Positions 27,301-37,700 of a stretch of DNA of 64,000 nt are shown piece after piece. Every line of letters starts with the position of its first letter. The first letter of the stretch is position 1. Where the stretch lies: contig DASZRW010000029.1 of NCBI GenBank assembly GCA_035549015.1, positions 1 through 64,000 on the forward strand, read 5' to 3'. Origin of the DNA: JAFDZV01 sp035549015. GTDB taxonomy: Bacteria; Bacteroidota; Ignavibacteria; OLB7. Position numbers and translations under genes: made by a program. The notes beneath the pieces were generated by a model. That model searched no databases. It had not been told where the DNA came from and saw only the letters and a program-made list of their open reading frames with translations.

Positions 27301-30300
27301 CGCTGAAGAACGCGGCGAACGTGAACGAGCAGGGACCGTTCGAGTCCATGCGTCGCCCGGGCGATGGTAACAACTACTACGTCTACACGTCCGTGCCGAT
27401 CTACACGATCCCGGACACGCTCCTCATGGAAGGTCGTGTATACGACATCTTCGATAAGGGCGTCGATATCAAGTCGGTTGATTACTCCAACCGTCGTATG
27501 GCACCGATCGAGGATTTCTCGGTTGGTATCCCGAAGCGCCTCCGTGTCTATTCGAGCGGCGTGTATCAGGGCAAGGTGGTTCGTCGTCTGACTCGTGATC
27601 CGTTCGATGCGGAGATCGACAGCAACATCAACAAGCTCCAGCGTGAGTTCGTTGGCAACCATCCGATCGGCTACCCGCTCTTCCTCGAGGCCAATGCCAA
27701 CTACATTGGCAACATGGACACGGTCAACGATGACCATTACGCTCTGAACAACACCGTCTTCTTCGTGATCAACGTCGAGACCGGTGAAGTGATCCGTTCG
27801 GTGATGAAGCAGGTCCGTGAGGGCAACGGCAACGAGCTCTATCGTTCGCGCGTTGAGTTCGTGGCCGACTCGATCAATCGTGATCCGCTTGCCCGCCGTA
27901 CGCGTGAAGAGCGTGCACAGTTCTCGATCGGCGAACTCTATCGCCTGACCCCGCGCTTCTACATGGAGAACCCGGGAGAGCTTGCACTGTGGACGGGTCC
28001 GCTTGCGACCCATCTGGACAGCCTGCAGGCAGCACGCTATCTCGCTGCACAGTTCGAGGATTCCGTTGCGCTTGCCGGCCGTCGTTACGGTGGCAACGTG
28101 ACCGCCGCGAACCTGGAGCTCGGTGGCAACGGCTTCACCTACATCAATCGTCCGAACGGCGTTCAGTTCGCCGATGTCTACGCAGGTGAGCGCTATCGTG
28201 CTCTGCCGGTGAAGACGGGCGATCGTATCTGGGTGATCTCGCGTACACTCCTCTGGAACACCGACAACTCGCTCGTGCAGGTGCTCGACGAGTCGCGCTT
28301 CCGCGGTCTGCAGTTCATCATCGATACGTTGGGGAACAGCGTTCAGGCGCCGATCCTCTTCGGTCAGTACGACTCGCTGCAGGCACGCACGCCGGTGGAA
28401 CTTCGCAACGACCGCTTCCTTGTCGAGGACAAGGAGTACAAGAGCGATCCCACCGGTCAGGATACCTCGCGCATCTTCGAGGCAACCGCATACGATCCGA
28501 ATGGATTCTATGATCCGCGCTCGCTCTTCTTCCCCGATCGTTACACGGGGTTGAACTTCGAGTGGACTCCGCTTCGTGAGTTCTCCAACGGCACCACTGC
28601 CGAGACCAATGACCCGCGTCAGGTGCGTCTCGGATCGTGGCTGAAGTCGGAGTATGTGTACCCGAATCAGCCGGGCACTCGCGACAGCGCATGGGGCTTC
28701 CTCCGCTTCTGGGGTACGCCGCACAATCCGGACGTCGTGCCGGGTGGTGAAGTTCTCCAGATTCGCGTGTCGAACTACCCGCCAAGCCAGCGTACGATCG
28801 ATTCGTTGAAGGCTCTTGCGGACTCGCTCCGCCCGGGTGCAGACGTGATCGCACGCTACATCTACCTCTATCCGCCGTACTTCAACTGCCAGGTATACGA
28901 TCCGGTCAACGCTCGTTACCTGCAGCAGGACACGGTTGATGTTGGTGGGGCCTCGACGACGACCTATCGTCTCCGCATCTTCGTTCAGGATACCCCGCCG
29001 GTATTCCAGGGTGACAGCATCTTCTGCGGTCGTCCGGGTCTGCCAGTGGCCAACCTGACCAACAAGCTCCGCTTCGATTACGACGTGAATACGGACGACG
29101 AGGGGGAGGATGCGAATGCGGACAGGGAAGGCTGGGACTTCCGTTATGGTCGTACGACGTACGGCTTCGTCTTCACGGATCGTAGCTATATCGACAACAA
29201 CAGCGTCATCGGCGTCGATGACATCCGCGATATCCGTCCGGTCTGGCTGGCCGATCGCTTCCTGCGTGACACCAGCAAGACACTCGATCAGGGCGCGGCC
29301 CTGATGCGTACCGGACGTCTGAGCGTTCGTATCGACTCGCTGGAGGCGATCAACCTCCTGCGTAACCCGGCTCAGGCCAACAACGTGTTCAACCTCGACT
29401 CGATCTTCACGATCGTTGCGAACGACGGGCACACGGGCCAGAACCGTCGCGATCTGCGTGTCCAGGTGAACGTTGCTCCGCAGCTGCTTCCGGTGCCGCC
29501 GGCACTGGCAACGCTGCCGGGCGCGAAGGAGGACTTCGATTACAACCCGCAGCTCCTCGACTCGACCCGCCGGATCGTTGCTGTCGATCTGAACTACAAC
29601 CAGCGTCTGCGCTACACGCTCATCTATCGTGACGATGCGCTCAACGTTGGCAAGTATCAGAACGGCCAGCAGGTTCTCGATAGCAACAGTGTCACGCGCG
29701 TCAACAATGCGGACACCGCATTCGTTCGCCGCGATGCATGCTACGACGAAGCCGGTCTGTACTACGCTCGCAAGACGACGCCGAGCTGGCTGAAGGTCAA
29801 CCCGTTCTCGGGTCTGCTCTACGGCACGCCGGGTCTGAACGACGCTCCGCATACCAGCGCTCTTGTTGGTGGACCGGACACGGTTACCGTGGTGGTAGAG
29901 GATGAGTTCGGTTTGACGGACGTTCGCCAGTACATCCTGGAGACCGATTCGACGAACCATCGTCCGCGCCTCTTCGGCCGTCCGCCGATCCAGTGCGTGG
30001 AGGCGAACAAGCCGTACACCGATACGGTCAACGTAACCGACGTGGATCTTGCACGCCTGAAGTACAGCGAAACGCTGACATTGAGCGTCATCGAGCCCGC
30101 CGGCTTCACGGTGACCCCGGCAACGATCAACGGCCCGGGCAAGGATTCGGTGAAGCTTGCCGTGAACGGCACGGTTCCGAACCAGCAGGGTAAGCTGAAG
30201 ATCAAGATCCGCGTGGTGGATGCAGTTGGCAACGCCGACACCCTGATCTACGAGATCTCGGTCTCCGATCTCCTGGTGTTCAGCATGCCGGTGCGTGTCC

Positions 30301-31151
30301 GCAACACGGTTGTCGATCCGAACAACGGTAATACAAGCAACGCATACCAGGATCTCTGGTTCGGTATTGGCCAGCGCGCCACCACCGGCGAAGAGGCCAG
30401 TGCTCTTGGACGTCTCGACTCGAACTACTGCGAGTACGAGCTGCCGCCGAAGCCGCCGACAGACGTCTTCGACGCACGCTGGACGATCATTACGACCAAC
30501 GGTACGTTGAGGAATATCTTCCCGGATAATCCTGCATCGACTGACTCGGGTAAGATTGCATGGAAGGGCACGTTCCAGGCCGGCAATCTCAACAACACGA
30601 GCCCGTACTATCCGGTGGTCTTCAAGTGGTCGTCTGCAGACGCCTACAAGTCGCCGCACGATATCTACTTTGAAGACCAGTTCTTCAACGACAACGCCAA
30701 GACCGGTCTGTTCCGCGTGAACATGAAGACCGGTGCATACCAGGCGGGTACGGGTATCACGGTTCAGAAGAACGGCGACACGATCGCGGTAACGATCAAC
30801 CTGACGACGCTGGACGGCTTCAAGATCGTCTACGATCTCACGTCGGGTGTCGAGACCGATCCGGGTGTGGCCGGCAGCTACAGCCTGTCGTCGAACATCC
30901 CGAATCCGTTCACCAATTCGACTCAGATCAACTTCTTCGCTCCGCAGCATGGAGCTGTGAAGCTGGAGGTCTTTGATGCGAAGGGTGCACTCGTGAACAC
31001 ACTGGTTGACGGTGTGGTCGAGGCCGGAGCGCACACAGCGATCTGGAGCGGCGACGATCAGAAGGGACGCGCGGTCGCAAGCGGTACCTACACGTACCGT
31101 CTGTCGGCAGGCTCGACTGTTCTGAGCAAGACCATGGTCTTGGTGAAGTAG
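24312..31151 (+). CDS. giant T9SS-exported surface protein: beta-helix, Ig-like domains, C-terminal sorting domain
   Basis: 2279 residues from ATG 24312, which has AGGAGG 5-10 bases upstream. Signal peptide MQRLLRALLLVMAFIVVGDL, cleaved near ATAQ. Residues about 30-960 carry repeated G-G-A-[IVF] motifs (GGGAMTVFSS, YGGAVYVSG, KGGAFFIGD, GQGGAIYVA, DGGAIFTQ, LSGGAISID, GGGALFSY, LGGALYIND), typical of right-handed beta-helix, Pmp-like surface proteins. The middle (about 1000-1700) is not recognised. Two cadherin/He_PIG-like Ig domains follow (TPSWLKVNPFSGLLYGTPG, then a second from HRPRLFGRPP). The last 85 residues are a type A T9SS sorting domain: SSNIPNPFTNSTQINFFAP, VKLEVFDAKGALVNTL, GTYTYRL. 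It is probably anchored outside the outer membrane. CGT and GGT codons dominate. Confidence 0.9.
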   Translation: MQRLLRALLLVMAFIVVGDLATAQVAKPIRIVSGRLAQGVHRVFIKDTLYQISGNYVVAGQLMIEPGTTVEFLPNGRLIDSVGGKIIADGELQAIWDRNTTDVNSYADRYCDLNYMRAHVTVGGKPEITAPGPNWTFYVPYIEFYYANQRDNCATDNNKKNVPYARDVVRNPIVFRGRPVNQFSTEWGHIVVLPGADTAIFRNCQFVNFRKDTQVVQSTQYYQPSALAGYSGTQILAGFDMNRKMQILSSGGGGAMTVFSSKTWILDCRFDSNFARYHGGAVQFLQAPFDATGQFYQPAPGVPVASTAYPAVDPESYDLYGGAVVTPFGNFPAFTATPPLGPSSQYRQAYDDGRIAVNKGRVRRLYFRDNRVVVGAVINDVQSYRDNEKVVAPIYPVTATSTNTVAKNEAYGGAVYVSGRRFVQVFFGGGSALRNLGLGTDPTDTIVCERNYAVNYQDTNAVTFNINNVPTTIRTSGAKGGAFFIGDSSSMVFELSRFNDNFTAVPNIPDRDYIGASKYSQGGGIYMSTTSPELTINDNVAMRNNKSGQGGAIYVAAVALPTSDPFLSPNLLGDSVYFTGNKAEYDGGAIFTQRNTRIQAKYLTRVHTDAPGNPLIDHRILFDNNAAGLSGGAISIDNRTNTTNSLARVERVLFSNNIVGDSARVDAIRQIKLFNPVASPIRPGNEHGVYTVLDEYHMPILLLSTEVLGGGALFSYNGNTNFFRSVEFFRNATEGGNGGAVSLVTPVRVNRYFVSEGDVAYDFVTGVPVAFDDGPEPTDQRQMTRFIQNVAVRDLTNPQTFNPNPSSSRGTLLDPNRNYTGLGGALYINDRQPPGPNPGTPRVDSVICHRVRIEQDSAWSGSAVYSANYELRVLFNKSLIARNVATSTVGRTVDSIDNYRTSPAADSTAGALFFADVEGPLPTTSYHVNANSIYDNEGRFLVRAPDAPAGSVGFGQSGADTLRGNYWGRTEAPVTTILPSGTVQSTFYVDGYGCTLPLKNAANVNEQGPFESMRRPGDGNNYYVYTSVPIYTIPDTLLMEGRVYDIFDKGVDIKSVDYSNRRMAPIEDFSVGIPKRLRVYSSGVYQGKVVRRLTRDPFDAEIDSNINKLQREFVGNHPIGYPLFLEANANYIGNMDTVNDDHYALNNTVFFVINVETGEVIRSVMKQVREGNGNELYRSRVEFVADSINRDPLARRTREERAQFSIGELYRLTPRFYMENPGELALWTGPLATHLDSLQAARYLAAQFEDSVALAGRRYGGNVTAANLELGGNGFTYINRPNGVQFADVYAGERYRALPVKTGDRIWVISRTLLWNTDNSLVQVLDESRFRGLQFIIDTLGNSVQAPILFGQYDSLQARTPVELRNDRFLVEDKEYKSDPTGQDTSRIFEATAYDPNGFYDPRSLFFPDRYTGLNFEWTPLREFSNGTTAETNDPRQVRLGSWLKSEYVYPNQPGTRDSAWGFLRFWGTPHNPDVVPGGEVLQIRVSNYPPSQRTIDSLKALADSLRPGADVIARYIYLYPPYFNCQVYDPVNARYLQQDTVDVGGASTTTYRLRIFVQDTPPVFQGDSIFCGRPGLPVANLTNKLRFDYDVNTDDEGEDANADREGWDFRYGRTTYGFVFTDRSYIDNNSVIGVDDIRDIRPVWLADRFLRDTSKTLDQGAALMRTGRLSVRIDSLEAINLLRNPAQANNVFNLDSIFTIVANDGHTGQNRRDLRVQVNVAPQLLPVPPALATLPGAKEDFDYNPQLLDSTRRIVAVDLNYNQRLRYTLIYRDDALNVGKYQNGQQVLDSNSVTRVNNADTAFVRRDACYDEAGLYYARKTTPSWLKVNPFSGLLYGTPGLNDAPHTSALVGGPDTVTVVVEDEFGLTDVRQYILETDSTNHRPRLFGRPPIQCVEANKPYTDTVNVTDVDLARLKYSETLTLSVIEPAGFTVTPATINGPGKDSVKLAVNGTVPNQQGKLKIKIRVVDAVGNADTLIYEISVSDLLVFSMPVRVRNTVVDPNNGNTSNAYQDLWFGIGQRATTGEEASALGRLDSNYCEYELPPKPPTDVFDARWTIITTNGTLRNIFPDNPASTDSGKIAWKGTFQAGNLNNTSPYYPVVFKWSSADAYKSPHDIYFEDQFFNDNAKTGLFRVNMKTGAYQAGTGITVQKNGDTIAVTINLTTLDGFKIVYDLTSGVETDPGVAGSYSLSSNIPNPFTNSTQINFFAPQHGAVKLEVFDAKGALVNTLVDGVVEAGAHTAIWSGDDQKGRAVASGTYTYRLSAGSTVLSKTMVLVK

Positions 31152-31199
31152 GCGGACAGGTGCTGCAATCAGGACCTGATCCAGGCTGATACTGAGCAA

Positions 31200-31233
31200 C
31201 CCCGGTGGCTTCCTCGCAAGGGGGCCATCGGGG
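31200..31233 (+). terminator. hairpin between the giant surface protein and the next gene
   Basis: CCCCGGTGGC pairs with GCCATCGGGG (one G-T pair) around a 14-base loop, 48 bases after the stop. It may end the first transcript or partly limit read-through into the next gene. Confidence 0.5.
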
Positions 31234-31324
31234 AGCTCGAGAGAGGCAGGGGCAGGGAATGAACGTGGCAGGTAGCTATGGGTACGCAAACAATACAGTT
31301 GAGATATAAAACAGGAGACAGAGT

Positions 31325-33403
31325 ATGAAGCTGCGTCGAACAATCTTCGGAGCCGTTGCCGGGGCTGCACTCGTTGCCCTGGCATCGACCGGAGCTGTTG
31401 CGCAGATCGATGAGGAATACACGATCTCGATCCAGCCGCGCTTTTACCAGCCGCAGACGAATCAAGGTATTCAGATCACGCGCAGCCAGTTCCACGACAA
31501 TTTCGCTCCGGGTGTTGTCGATCCCGACAATGGCACAACGAACGCAATTCCTATCGGCTTCCCCGTGCAGTTCGATAATCAGGAATACACGCAGTTCTAT
31601 GTGTCGGTGAACGGATGGGTGAGCTTCCTTAATCCGGGAGCATTCATCACCGATGACCCTTACGCGCTATTCACTGATGCGCCGCCGAACGAGACGCTTG
31701 CTCCGTTCTTCGGCGATCATTACCTCCGCACCCCGGGCTTCGACGATACCGATCCCCAGGGCCGGTTCTATACGCCGAGCACGATCCGCTACGTGAGCCT
31801 TCCGCCCGATTCGGCCGGACGCTCCACGTTGATCGTGGAATGGCAGGACTTGAACATCAACTATCGTTTCGATCCGACGCAGCCGGACAATCCGTATGCG
31901 CCGGTGGCAAACGTGAAGCCGCAGGCACCGTCGGTCGGTTCGTTCCAGCTCTGGGTCATCCAGGCTTCTCCGACCGCGTCCGTCCAGCAGCCGAGGATCG
32001 AATTCCATTACGGTCCGGTTGGCCCGCATCCGCCCATTCCATTCCCGGATACGGTCGGTTCGGTAGTCAAGACCAGCGGTGCCTCCGTCGGCATCGAGGG
32101 ACGTCCGGGAGTCAACGGCGGACAGCCGAGCTTCCTGAACGGTGTGGCGTACGCAGAGTATGGCAGCCTATCCACGCAGTACCGTATGGACAGCACCAAG
32201 CGCAGCCGTCGGCTTACCCGCATTTGGCCGCCGACGGACAACCCGGGTCTGGCCTTCGTATTCGAGCCGAACGGTGTTGGCCGCATCCGCGACTGGGGTG
32301 ATGGCGATGCCGATCTCAGCCAGCTTGACAACACGCTGCCTGCATATATCCGTGAGGACCAGCGTCGCTTCGTGAGCTTCCTGGATGTTATCCGCATCCT
32401 TCGTCACGATGCATCGCGCACCACGGTTCCGTTCGATTACAGCTTCGGTCGCCATGGCTACCATGGTGACGTGAATCATAACGGACGCTTCTACTTCTCG
32501 ACCCGCAACTCGACGAACACGGCGGACTCGCTGGATTCGTTCGGCCGCGTGGTTCGTTACCAGGTGAAGTATCCGATCAAGAGCTCGGACTATCAGACGC
32601 CGTTCCCGAACGATAACTCGTTCAACGGCTTCCTGTTCGATGCCGATGCATTCGATGCATCGCTCATCATGCTCTACCTGGCCGCCAAGCTTCCGATGCT
32701 TCCGTGGCTGCCCGATACGCTGCCGCATTTCACCGGCAAGTTCGCTCCGACGAACGTGGCCAGTGATATCCAGCTCGCACACAGCACGGTTACCGGCACC
32801 CACACGATCGAGATTCCCGTGACTTTCAACGGTTATCTGAGTGGTGCCATGGGTGTTGGAATGGAGGCTACGAACGGTACCCGTATCGTTCGCGTCGAGA
32901 CTCCGGAGAAGACTGATAACGCATGGGTTGAGGCAGTTGCTACGGATAACCGTCTTGCCCTTGCCGCAGCCGGCAACTTCGGTCCGAACGATGTCATTGC
33001 AACGCTGGTCGTAGAGGCCAATAACGACGGCGACGTCACGTTCAATAACATCCAGGTTGGTGCGGACAACAAGGCGATGCGCAAGTTCAACATCTTCGGT
33101 GCTACCACCGGAGATGCGAACAGCGTCGGCCTGACGCAGAACTTCCCGAACCCGTTTGCTCCGAACAGCACCACGACCCTCGGGTATGCGGTGCCGGCGG
33201 ATGGTAACGTTGTCATTCGCGTGTACGATGTTCTTGGCCACGAGGTCAAGACGCTCGTCAACGCCGAGATGAAGAGCGGTACCTACTCCGTGGAGTGGAA
33301 CGGTGTAGACAGCTTCGGCAAGCCTGTCGAGTCGGGAGTGTATTACTGCCGCATCGAGTCCAACGGCCAGAGCCGTACGACCGCGATGCAGGTCCGCAAG
33401 TAA
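31325..33403 (+). CDS. T9SS-exported protein with nidogen-like, dockerin-like and cohesin-like segments
   Basis: 692 residues; CAGGAGACAGAGT precedes ATG 31325. Signal peptide MKLRRTIFGAVAGAALVALA (cleaved near VAQ). Residues about 60-240 resemble the nidogen-like extracellular fold (FYVSVNGWVSFLNPG, LAPFFGDHYL, LIVEWQDLNI). Next is a dockerin-like pair: YHGDVNHNGRF and, after a roughly 45-residue insert, FDADAFDASLIMLYLAAKLP then MLPWLPD. A cohesin-like beta domain follows (TIEIPVTFNGYLSGAMGVGM to NIQVGADNKAM). The end is a type A sorting domain: TQNFPNPFAPNSTTTLGYAV, VIRVYDVLGHEVKTLV, GVYYCRI. The domain calls are by eye. It leads a tight run of three genes ending at the terminator at 37777. 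Confidence 0.85.
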   Translation: MKLRRTIFGAVAGAALVALASTGAVAQIDEEYTISIQPRFYQPQTNQGIQITRSQFHDNFAPGVVDPDNGTTNAIPIGFPVQFDNQEYTQFYVSVNGWVSFLNPGAFITDDPYALFTDAPPNETLAPFFGDHYLRTPGFDDTDPQGRFYTPSTIRYVSLPPDSAGRSTLIVEWQDLNINYRFDPTQPDNPYAPVANVKPQAPSVGSFQLWVIQASPTASVQQPRIEFHYGPVGPHPPIPFPDTVGSVVKTSGASVGIEGRPGVNGGQPSFLNGVAYAEYGSLSTQYRMDSTKRSRRLTRIWPPTDNPGLAFVFEPNGVGRIRDWGDGDADLSQLDNTLPAYIREDQRRFVSFLDVIRILRHDASRTTVPFDYSFGRHGYHGDVNHNGRFYFSTRNSTNTADSLDSFGRVVRYQVKYPIKSSDYQTPFPNDNSFNGFLFDADAFDASLIMLYLAAKLPMLPWLPDTLPHFTGKFAPTNVASDIQLAHSTVTGTHTIEIPVTFNGYLSGAMGVGMEATNGTRIVRVETPEKTDNAWVEAVATDNRLALAAAGNFGPNDVIATLVVEANNDGDVTFNNIQVGADNKAMRKFNIFGATTGDANSVGLTQNFPNPFAPNSTTTLGYAVPADGNVVIRVYDVLGHEVKTLVNAEMKSGTYSVEWNGVDSFGKPVESGVYYCRIESNGQSRTTAMQVRK

Positions 33404-33447
33404 TGCCCGGCAACGGCATCACGAACAGATGAATTGTACCTCGGATA

Positions 33448-34710
33448 ATGAGTAAGAGTGAACCAGGGAGCAGTAGAGTGCGGTATTGGCTTACAATAGC
33501 ACTGACGACAGTTCTGATCTGTCTCTGCTCCCTGGTTGCTCAGGCTCAACCGGATCGGCCTTTGACAGTTACGATGGACACGGTGGAGTTCAACGTTTGC
33601 GATAACGTGAAGACTTTTCTGATGCCCATCAATATCGGGGACCTCAAGACCGCGGACAGTGTCTACAGCGCACGATTGTATCTGAGCTGGGATACCACTG
33701 CCATCGATCTGGAGTATCTGGTGATCACGAGCACCTCCACGCTGGGCTATCAGTTCAGCGAGAAGAATGTTCAGCACGACAGTGTGAGCATGGTCATCGA
33801 GATGGGGACCCCGACCACCGACGCGGTACCGGTTGTCGGTACAGGCAAGCCGTTATGTTACCTGAAAGGGTCCGTAAAGGCATCGGCCGACGTGATTGGT
33901 GGAAACTATGGTTGGATCAGGGTGTTGTCGATGGTAGTCGATAATCATCCGGTCAACATCGAAAGTGCCGGGATGGTTCGCGTGGTGAGGGATACGACAC
34001 CGGCATACACCGGCGCGCTCAGTATATCTGCGGCAACGTTCGATACTGCGCGAGTCGACACGGTGACGTTGACGGTTGCAAACCTGAAGAACCGTCGTGT
34101 GAACGAGGTGGAGTTTGCGGTAGGGCTCGATACGAGTTACGCCGCGTTCGTTGACACGATAACGGCGGGTACGATTGCGGGGCAGGGGATCTGGAGCACG
34201 AAGGATATCCACGTTACAGCGGACTCCGTCTGGGGAACGTTGGTGGCGCAATCGAATCTGGCGACCGATGGAGCACTCTTGAAACTGGTGCTTCGCCGCA
34301 AAACCGACAGCGCTTTCGCGAGTGCCTTCACGGTGAAGCGGTTCGTGGTAAACGATCGGTCGTGCCTTGGCAAGCTGGTGACGCAGTCCGGTGAGATGAC
34401 TGCCAAGGCGATCAGGAAGGACTCCTCATCGGGAGTTGCCGAAGATCGAGTTCGAAGTGGGAGCGAGGCCATTCGAGTGATACCGGAGCTTGCCGATGCA
34501 AGCCTTCGGATTGAAACCGGTGGTGAGTTCGGGGGGGAGGTGATGATCTTCGACGTAACCGGCAGGATGCTGCTACGGCAGCAGGGTGAGCGTATCGGCG
34601 CTTCAACACTGAGGGTACGATTCTCGGAGGTTCCGCCCAGCGGAATCTATTTCGTGGGGCTGCGCGGCAGGAATGAAATTGTGTATAAGCAGTTCACTAT
34701 AAAGAAGTAA
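33448..34710 (+). CDS. T9SS-exported protein with two cohesin-like domains
   Basis: 420 residues. Basic N-terminus, then signal peptide hydrophobic core IALTTVLICLCSLVA, cleaved near AQAQ. Two beta domains of about 130 residues follow, each with cohesin-like phrases: ARLYLSWDTTAIDLEYLVI and then, in the second, NEVEFAVGLDTSYAAFVDTI. The C-terminal 80 residues fit a type A sorting domain (GGEVMIFDVTGRMLLRQQGE, PSGIYFVGLRG, KQFTIKK), although the usual N-P-F motif is replaced by IRVIPELADASLRIE. The gene lies 44 bases after the previous and 26 bases before the next, so it is in the same operon. No enzyme motif is seen. Its codon choice is less biased than that of its neighbours. Confidence 0.8.
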   Translation: MSKSEPGSSRVRYWLTIALTTVLICLCSLVAQAQPDRPLTVTMDTVEFNVCDNVKTFLMPINIGDLKTADSVYSARLYLSWDTTAIDLEYLVITSTSTLGYQFSEKNVQHDSVSMVIEMGTPTTDAVPVVGTGKPLCYLKGSVKASADVIGGNYGWIRVLSMVVDNHPVNIESAGMVRVVRDTTPAYTGALSISAATFDTARVDTVTLTVANLKNRRVNEVEFAVGLDTSYAAFVDTITAGTIAGQGIWSTKDIHVTADSVWGTLVAQSNLATDGALLKLVLRRKTDSAFASAFTVKRFVVNDRSCLGKLVTQSGEMTAKAIRKDSSSGVAEDRVRSGSEAIRVIPELADASLRIETGGEFGGEVMIFDVTGRMLLRQQGERIGASTLRVRFSEVPPSGIYFVGLRGRNEIVYKQFTIKK

Positions 34711-34736
34711 CATCTCTAGCAAAGGAGATACGATCC

Positions 34737-37700
34737 ATGCGTAATCGGTATTGGTTCGTGGGAGCGAAAGTACTCCTGCTAATGGCGATGCTGCTGGTTG
34801 CCGCCAGCACTAGCCAGGCGCAGGTGTACAAGCGCCTTCCCATCCTGACCCTGGTCAAGGCCTTGAGGGTCGGTACGGACGACGTTACCTCGCAGGACAC
34901 TCAATATGTGGCCGAAGCGGGGCCGGGCGAGAAGCGCTACTTCTTGCTCCCGGTTTACATCAACAACACACTGGACTCGATTCCCAACCCGGTGAAGGGT
35001 ACCGGGCAGGAGCCACTTTACAGCTTCCGTTTCAAGATCCAGTACAACCGTACCCTTCTGCGCGCCGTTGGCGTTCAGAAGCGTGGTGTCCTTCCTCAGG
35101 ACACGAACGTCGCAGCGAAGAACTTCAATCTGAGCTGGGATATCGACGAGGACAGCACGTACAAGCTGCAGACGATCGGTTCGAAGTCCGCCAACGGTGA
35201 GCGCATCATGATCACCGGCAGCTCCTCGCTGCCGCTGCCGCTGCCTCTTCGTTCGGACGCTCCTCCGGGACGTACGGACGATCGTTTCCGTGATACGGCG
35301 GTGTTCGTGTACGTTCTGTTCGAGGTAGTCGGTCGTGCGCAGCTTTCGGGCGGCGGCGTCGGCAACCGCGATCAGATGATCATCACGAACGACACGCTGC
35401 AGTGGAATGCATATCCGTGCACCGGCCCCTTCGTGAAGGTGGTTCCGCCGGACATGGTGGCTCGCGGATTCGATCCGAACCCGCGTGCACAGCAGGGCAT
35501 CGCCCCCACGCCGATCTTCCCGATCAACTATCCGAACAACTACGGTTCGTCGGTGATCGTGATCACGCAGCAACCCCGTCTGGAGCTTTTCCCGCCCGGC
35601 CAGGTACAGGTGGTCAACAGTGACCCTTCGAAGTATGAGCTCTCGTCGCTCATGACGACGACGTACGGTAACAACAACTTCGTCTTCAGGAACCTTCTCC
35701 TCCGCAACAGCGTGCCGGGTGCCATCCTGCGCAACGTCGAGGTGGCGACGGATCAGCCCTGGCTGCGTGTGGATACGAACGCACCGGCCCAGGTTGGTGC
35801 AGGCGGCACGCCTCCGGGCGATCGCGGCCTCTTCATCCGTGAGGTTCCGAACTCGCAGATCAACCTCAATATCGTTGCCAACCCGGCACTCCTGCCGACG
35901 TTGGATGGAAGTGGATATCCGACCCCGGGTCTCTACACGGGCTATGTGACGCTCCGTTCGCCGGAAGCATCGAACAGCGCCGTGAAGCTGAAGGTGACCA
36001 TCATCGTCTTCCGCAACCCGCTGGAGCCGAGCCTGAACTCCGGCACCGAGCCGGTCAATTCGCACGGCATTCAGCTTCTGGTTCGCAACTCCGCTCCGTC
36101 GCCGGACACCACGTTCCTGACGTTCGGTACCGGCATCGGTGCACGTGACAGCATCGACCTGCTCTTCGGCGAGGCTCAGGCCGGAACGCCGCCCGTACCG
36201 GGCACGTTCTACGCCCGCTTCTTCCCGGCTGTCTACGACAGTGCCAATCCGCCGTTCAACGGCATGGTTGATATCCGTGGCGTGACGCCGCATACAACCA
36301 ACGGCGAGTCGAGCATCGACATCCGTGACTTCAAGAGCAATACGACGCTGGTCTACTGCGTGAAGTTCAGCGCGGGTGCCCCGCAGAACTATCCGCTGAT
36401 CGTCGAGTACGATACCCGTGACTTCCCGAACGGAGCACAGATCTTCGTACGCGACAACATCAACGGCCGGTTCCTCAGCACCAACCTGCGCAACTCCACC
36501 TCGCTTGGTGGTACGCGCCGGTATTTCACGATCCAGGACCCGAACATCACGGGCTTCTGCCTCGAGTACACGCTCCCTTCGATCGTGCAGTTCCCGGAGA
36601 TCGGTACGGGATGGAACTTCGTCTCGCTGCCGGTGCTCCCGTCGGATGCGCGTTCCTCCGTTGTGTTCCCGAACATCTCTTCGGTGAAGCCGGCACGCTT
36701 CTCCCAGAACCAGTATCAGTTCGATGATACGGTTCAGGTGGGTATCGGCTACTTCGTGAAGTACGGTCCGCTGCTCGACAAGACGGTGGCCGGTACGCGG
36801 GTTACGAAGATCGACGAGCTGACCACGCCGTTCGTGGTTCGTCTGTACAAGGGTTGGAACACTGTCGGTGGCCTCTCGGTTCCGACGACCATCGACTTGA
36901 TCACCTTCGGCCCGATCGGAGCGCTTGCCACTCCGAATCGTACCGGTGAGGTGTACCGCTACGTTACCGATCGCGGTTACGAGCAGGCATCACTCATCGT
37001 GCCTGGATATGGTTACTGGATCAAGGTGGACAACGACGGCTTCTACCGTCTGAGCGCACCGCCAAGCCAGCTCCCCCCACCGAAGGCGATCCCGGCCGAT
37101 GATCCGTACAAGGCGCTCAACCGCCTGAGCATCAACGACGATGCACAGAAGCTGGGCACACTGTACTTCGGCCAGACGACCTCGAACATCGACAATGCAC
37201 AGTTCGAGCTTCCGCCGACCCCGGCCAGCGAGATGTTCGACGTCCGCTTCGACAACAACGGCTTCGTGAGCGCATCGAAGGATGTGAAGGCGGCTCGTGT
37301 TGTCAACATGCAGGGCGTCCAGTATCCGGTGGTGTTGTCGGTGCAGAATCCCGATGCCGACTACGTCGTGAGCGACGCGGTTACGGGTCAGGTGCTCGGC
37401 ACGTTCCATGCCGGCCAGTTCAACACCGTTACGATCTCGAACTCGCTGACGAAGTCGGTTCGTATCGAGGGTGTCGAGTCCGCCGAGATGAGCCTTGGTT
37501 CGGCCTTCCCGAACCCGGCAAGCACCAAGTTCAGCTTCGACATCAATGTTCCGAACGAGCAGAATGTGAGCGTTGCTCTCTACAGCCCGCTTGGAGTTGA
37601 GGTTGCACGTCTGTTCAACGGCGTTGCCAAGGGCAAGCAGACGGTCGAGTTCTCGACCAACGGTCTGCCGGCTGGTGTGTACTACTACAAGATGACGACC

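Noticed and set aside
25227..31385. Minus-strand open frame of about 2050 codons opposite the giant surface protein
   Set aside because: It is a shadow: the plus strand has a signal peptide, AGGAGG ribosome site, recognisable domains and a sorting domain, while the antisense product is Arg/His/Val-rich with no domain and its openness follows from the codon bias.
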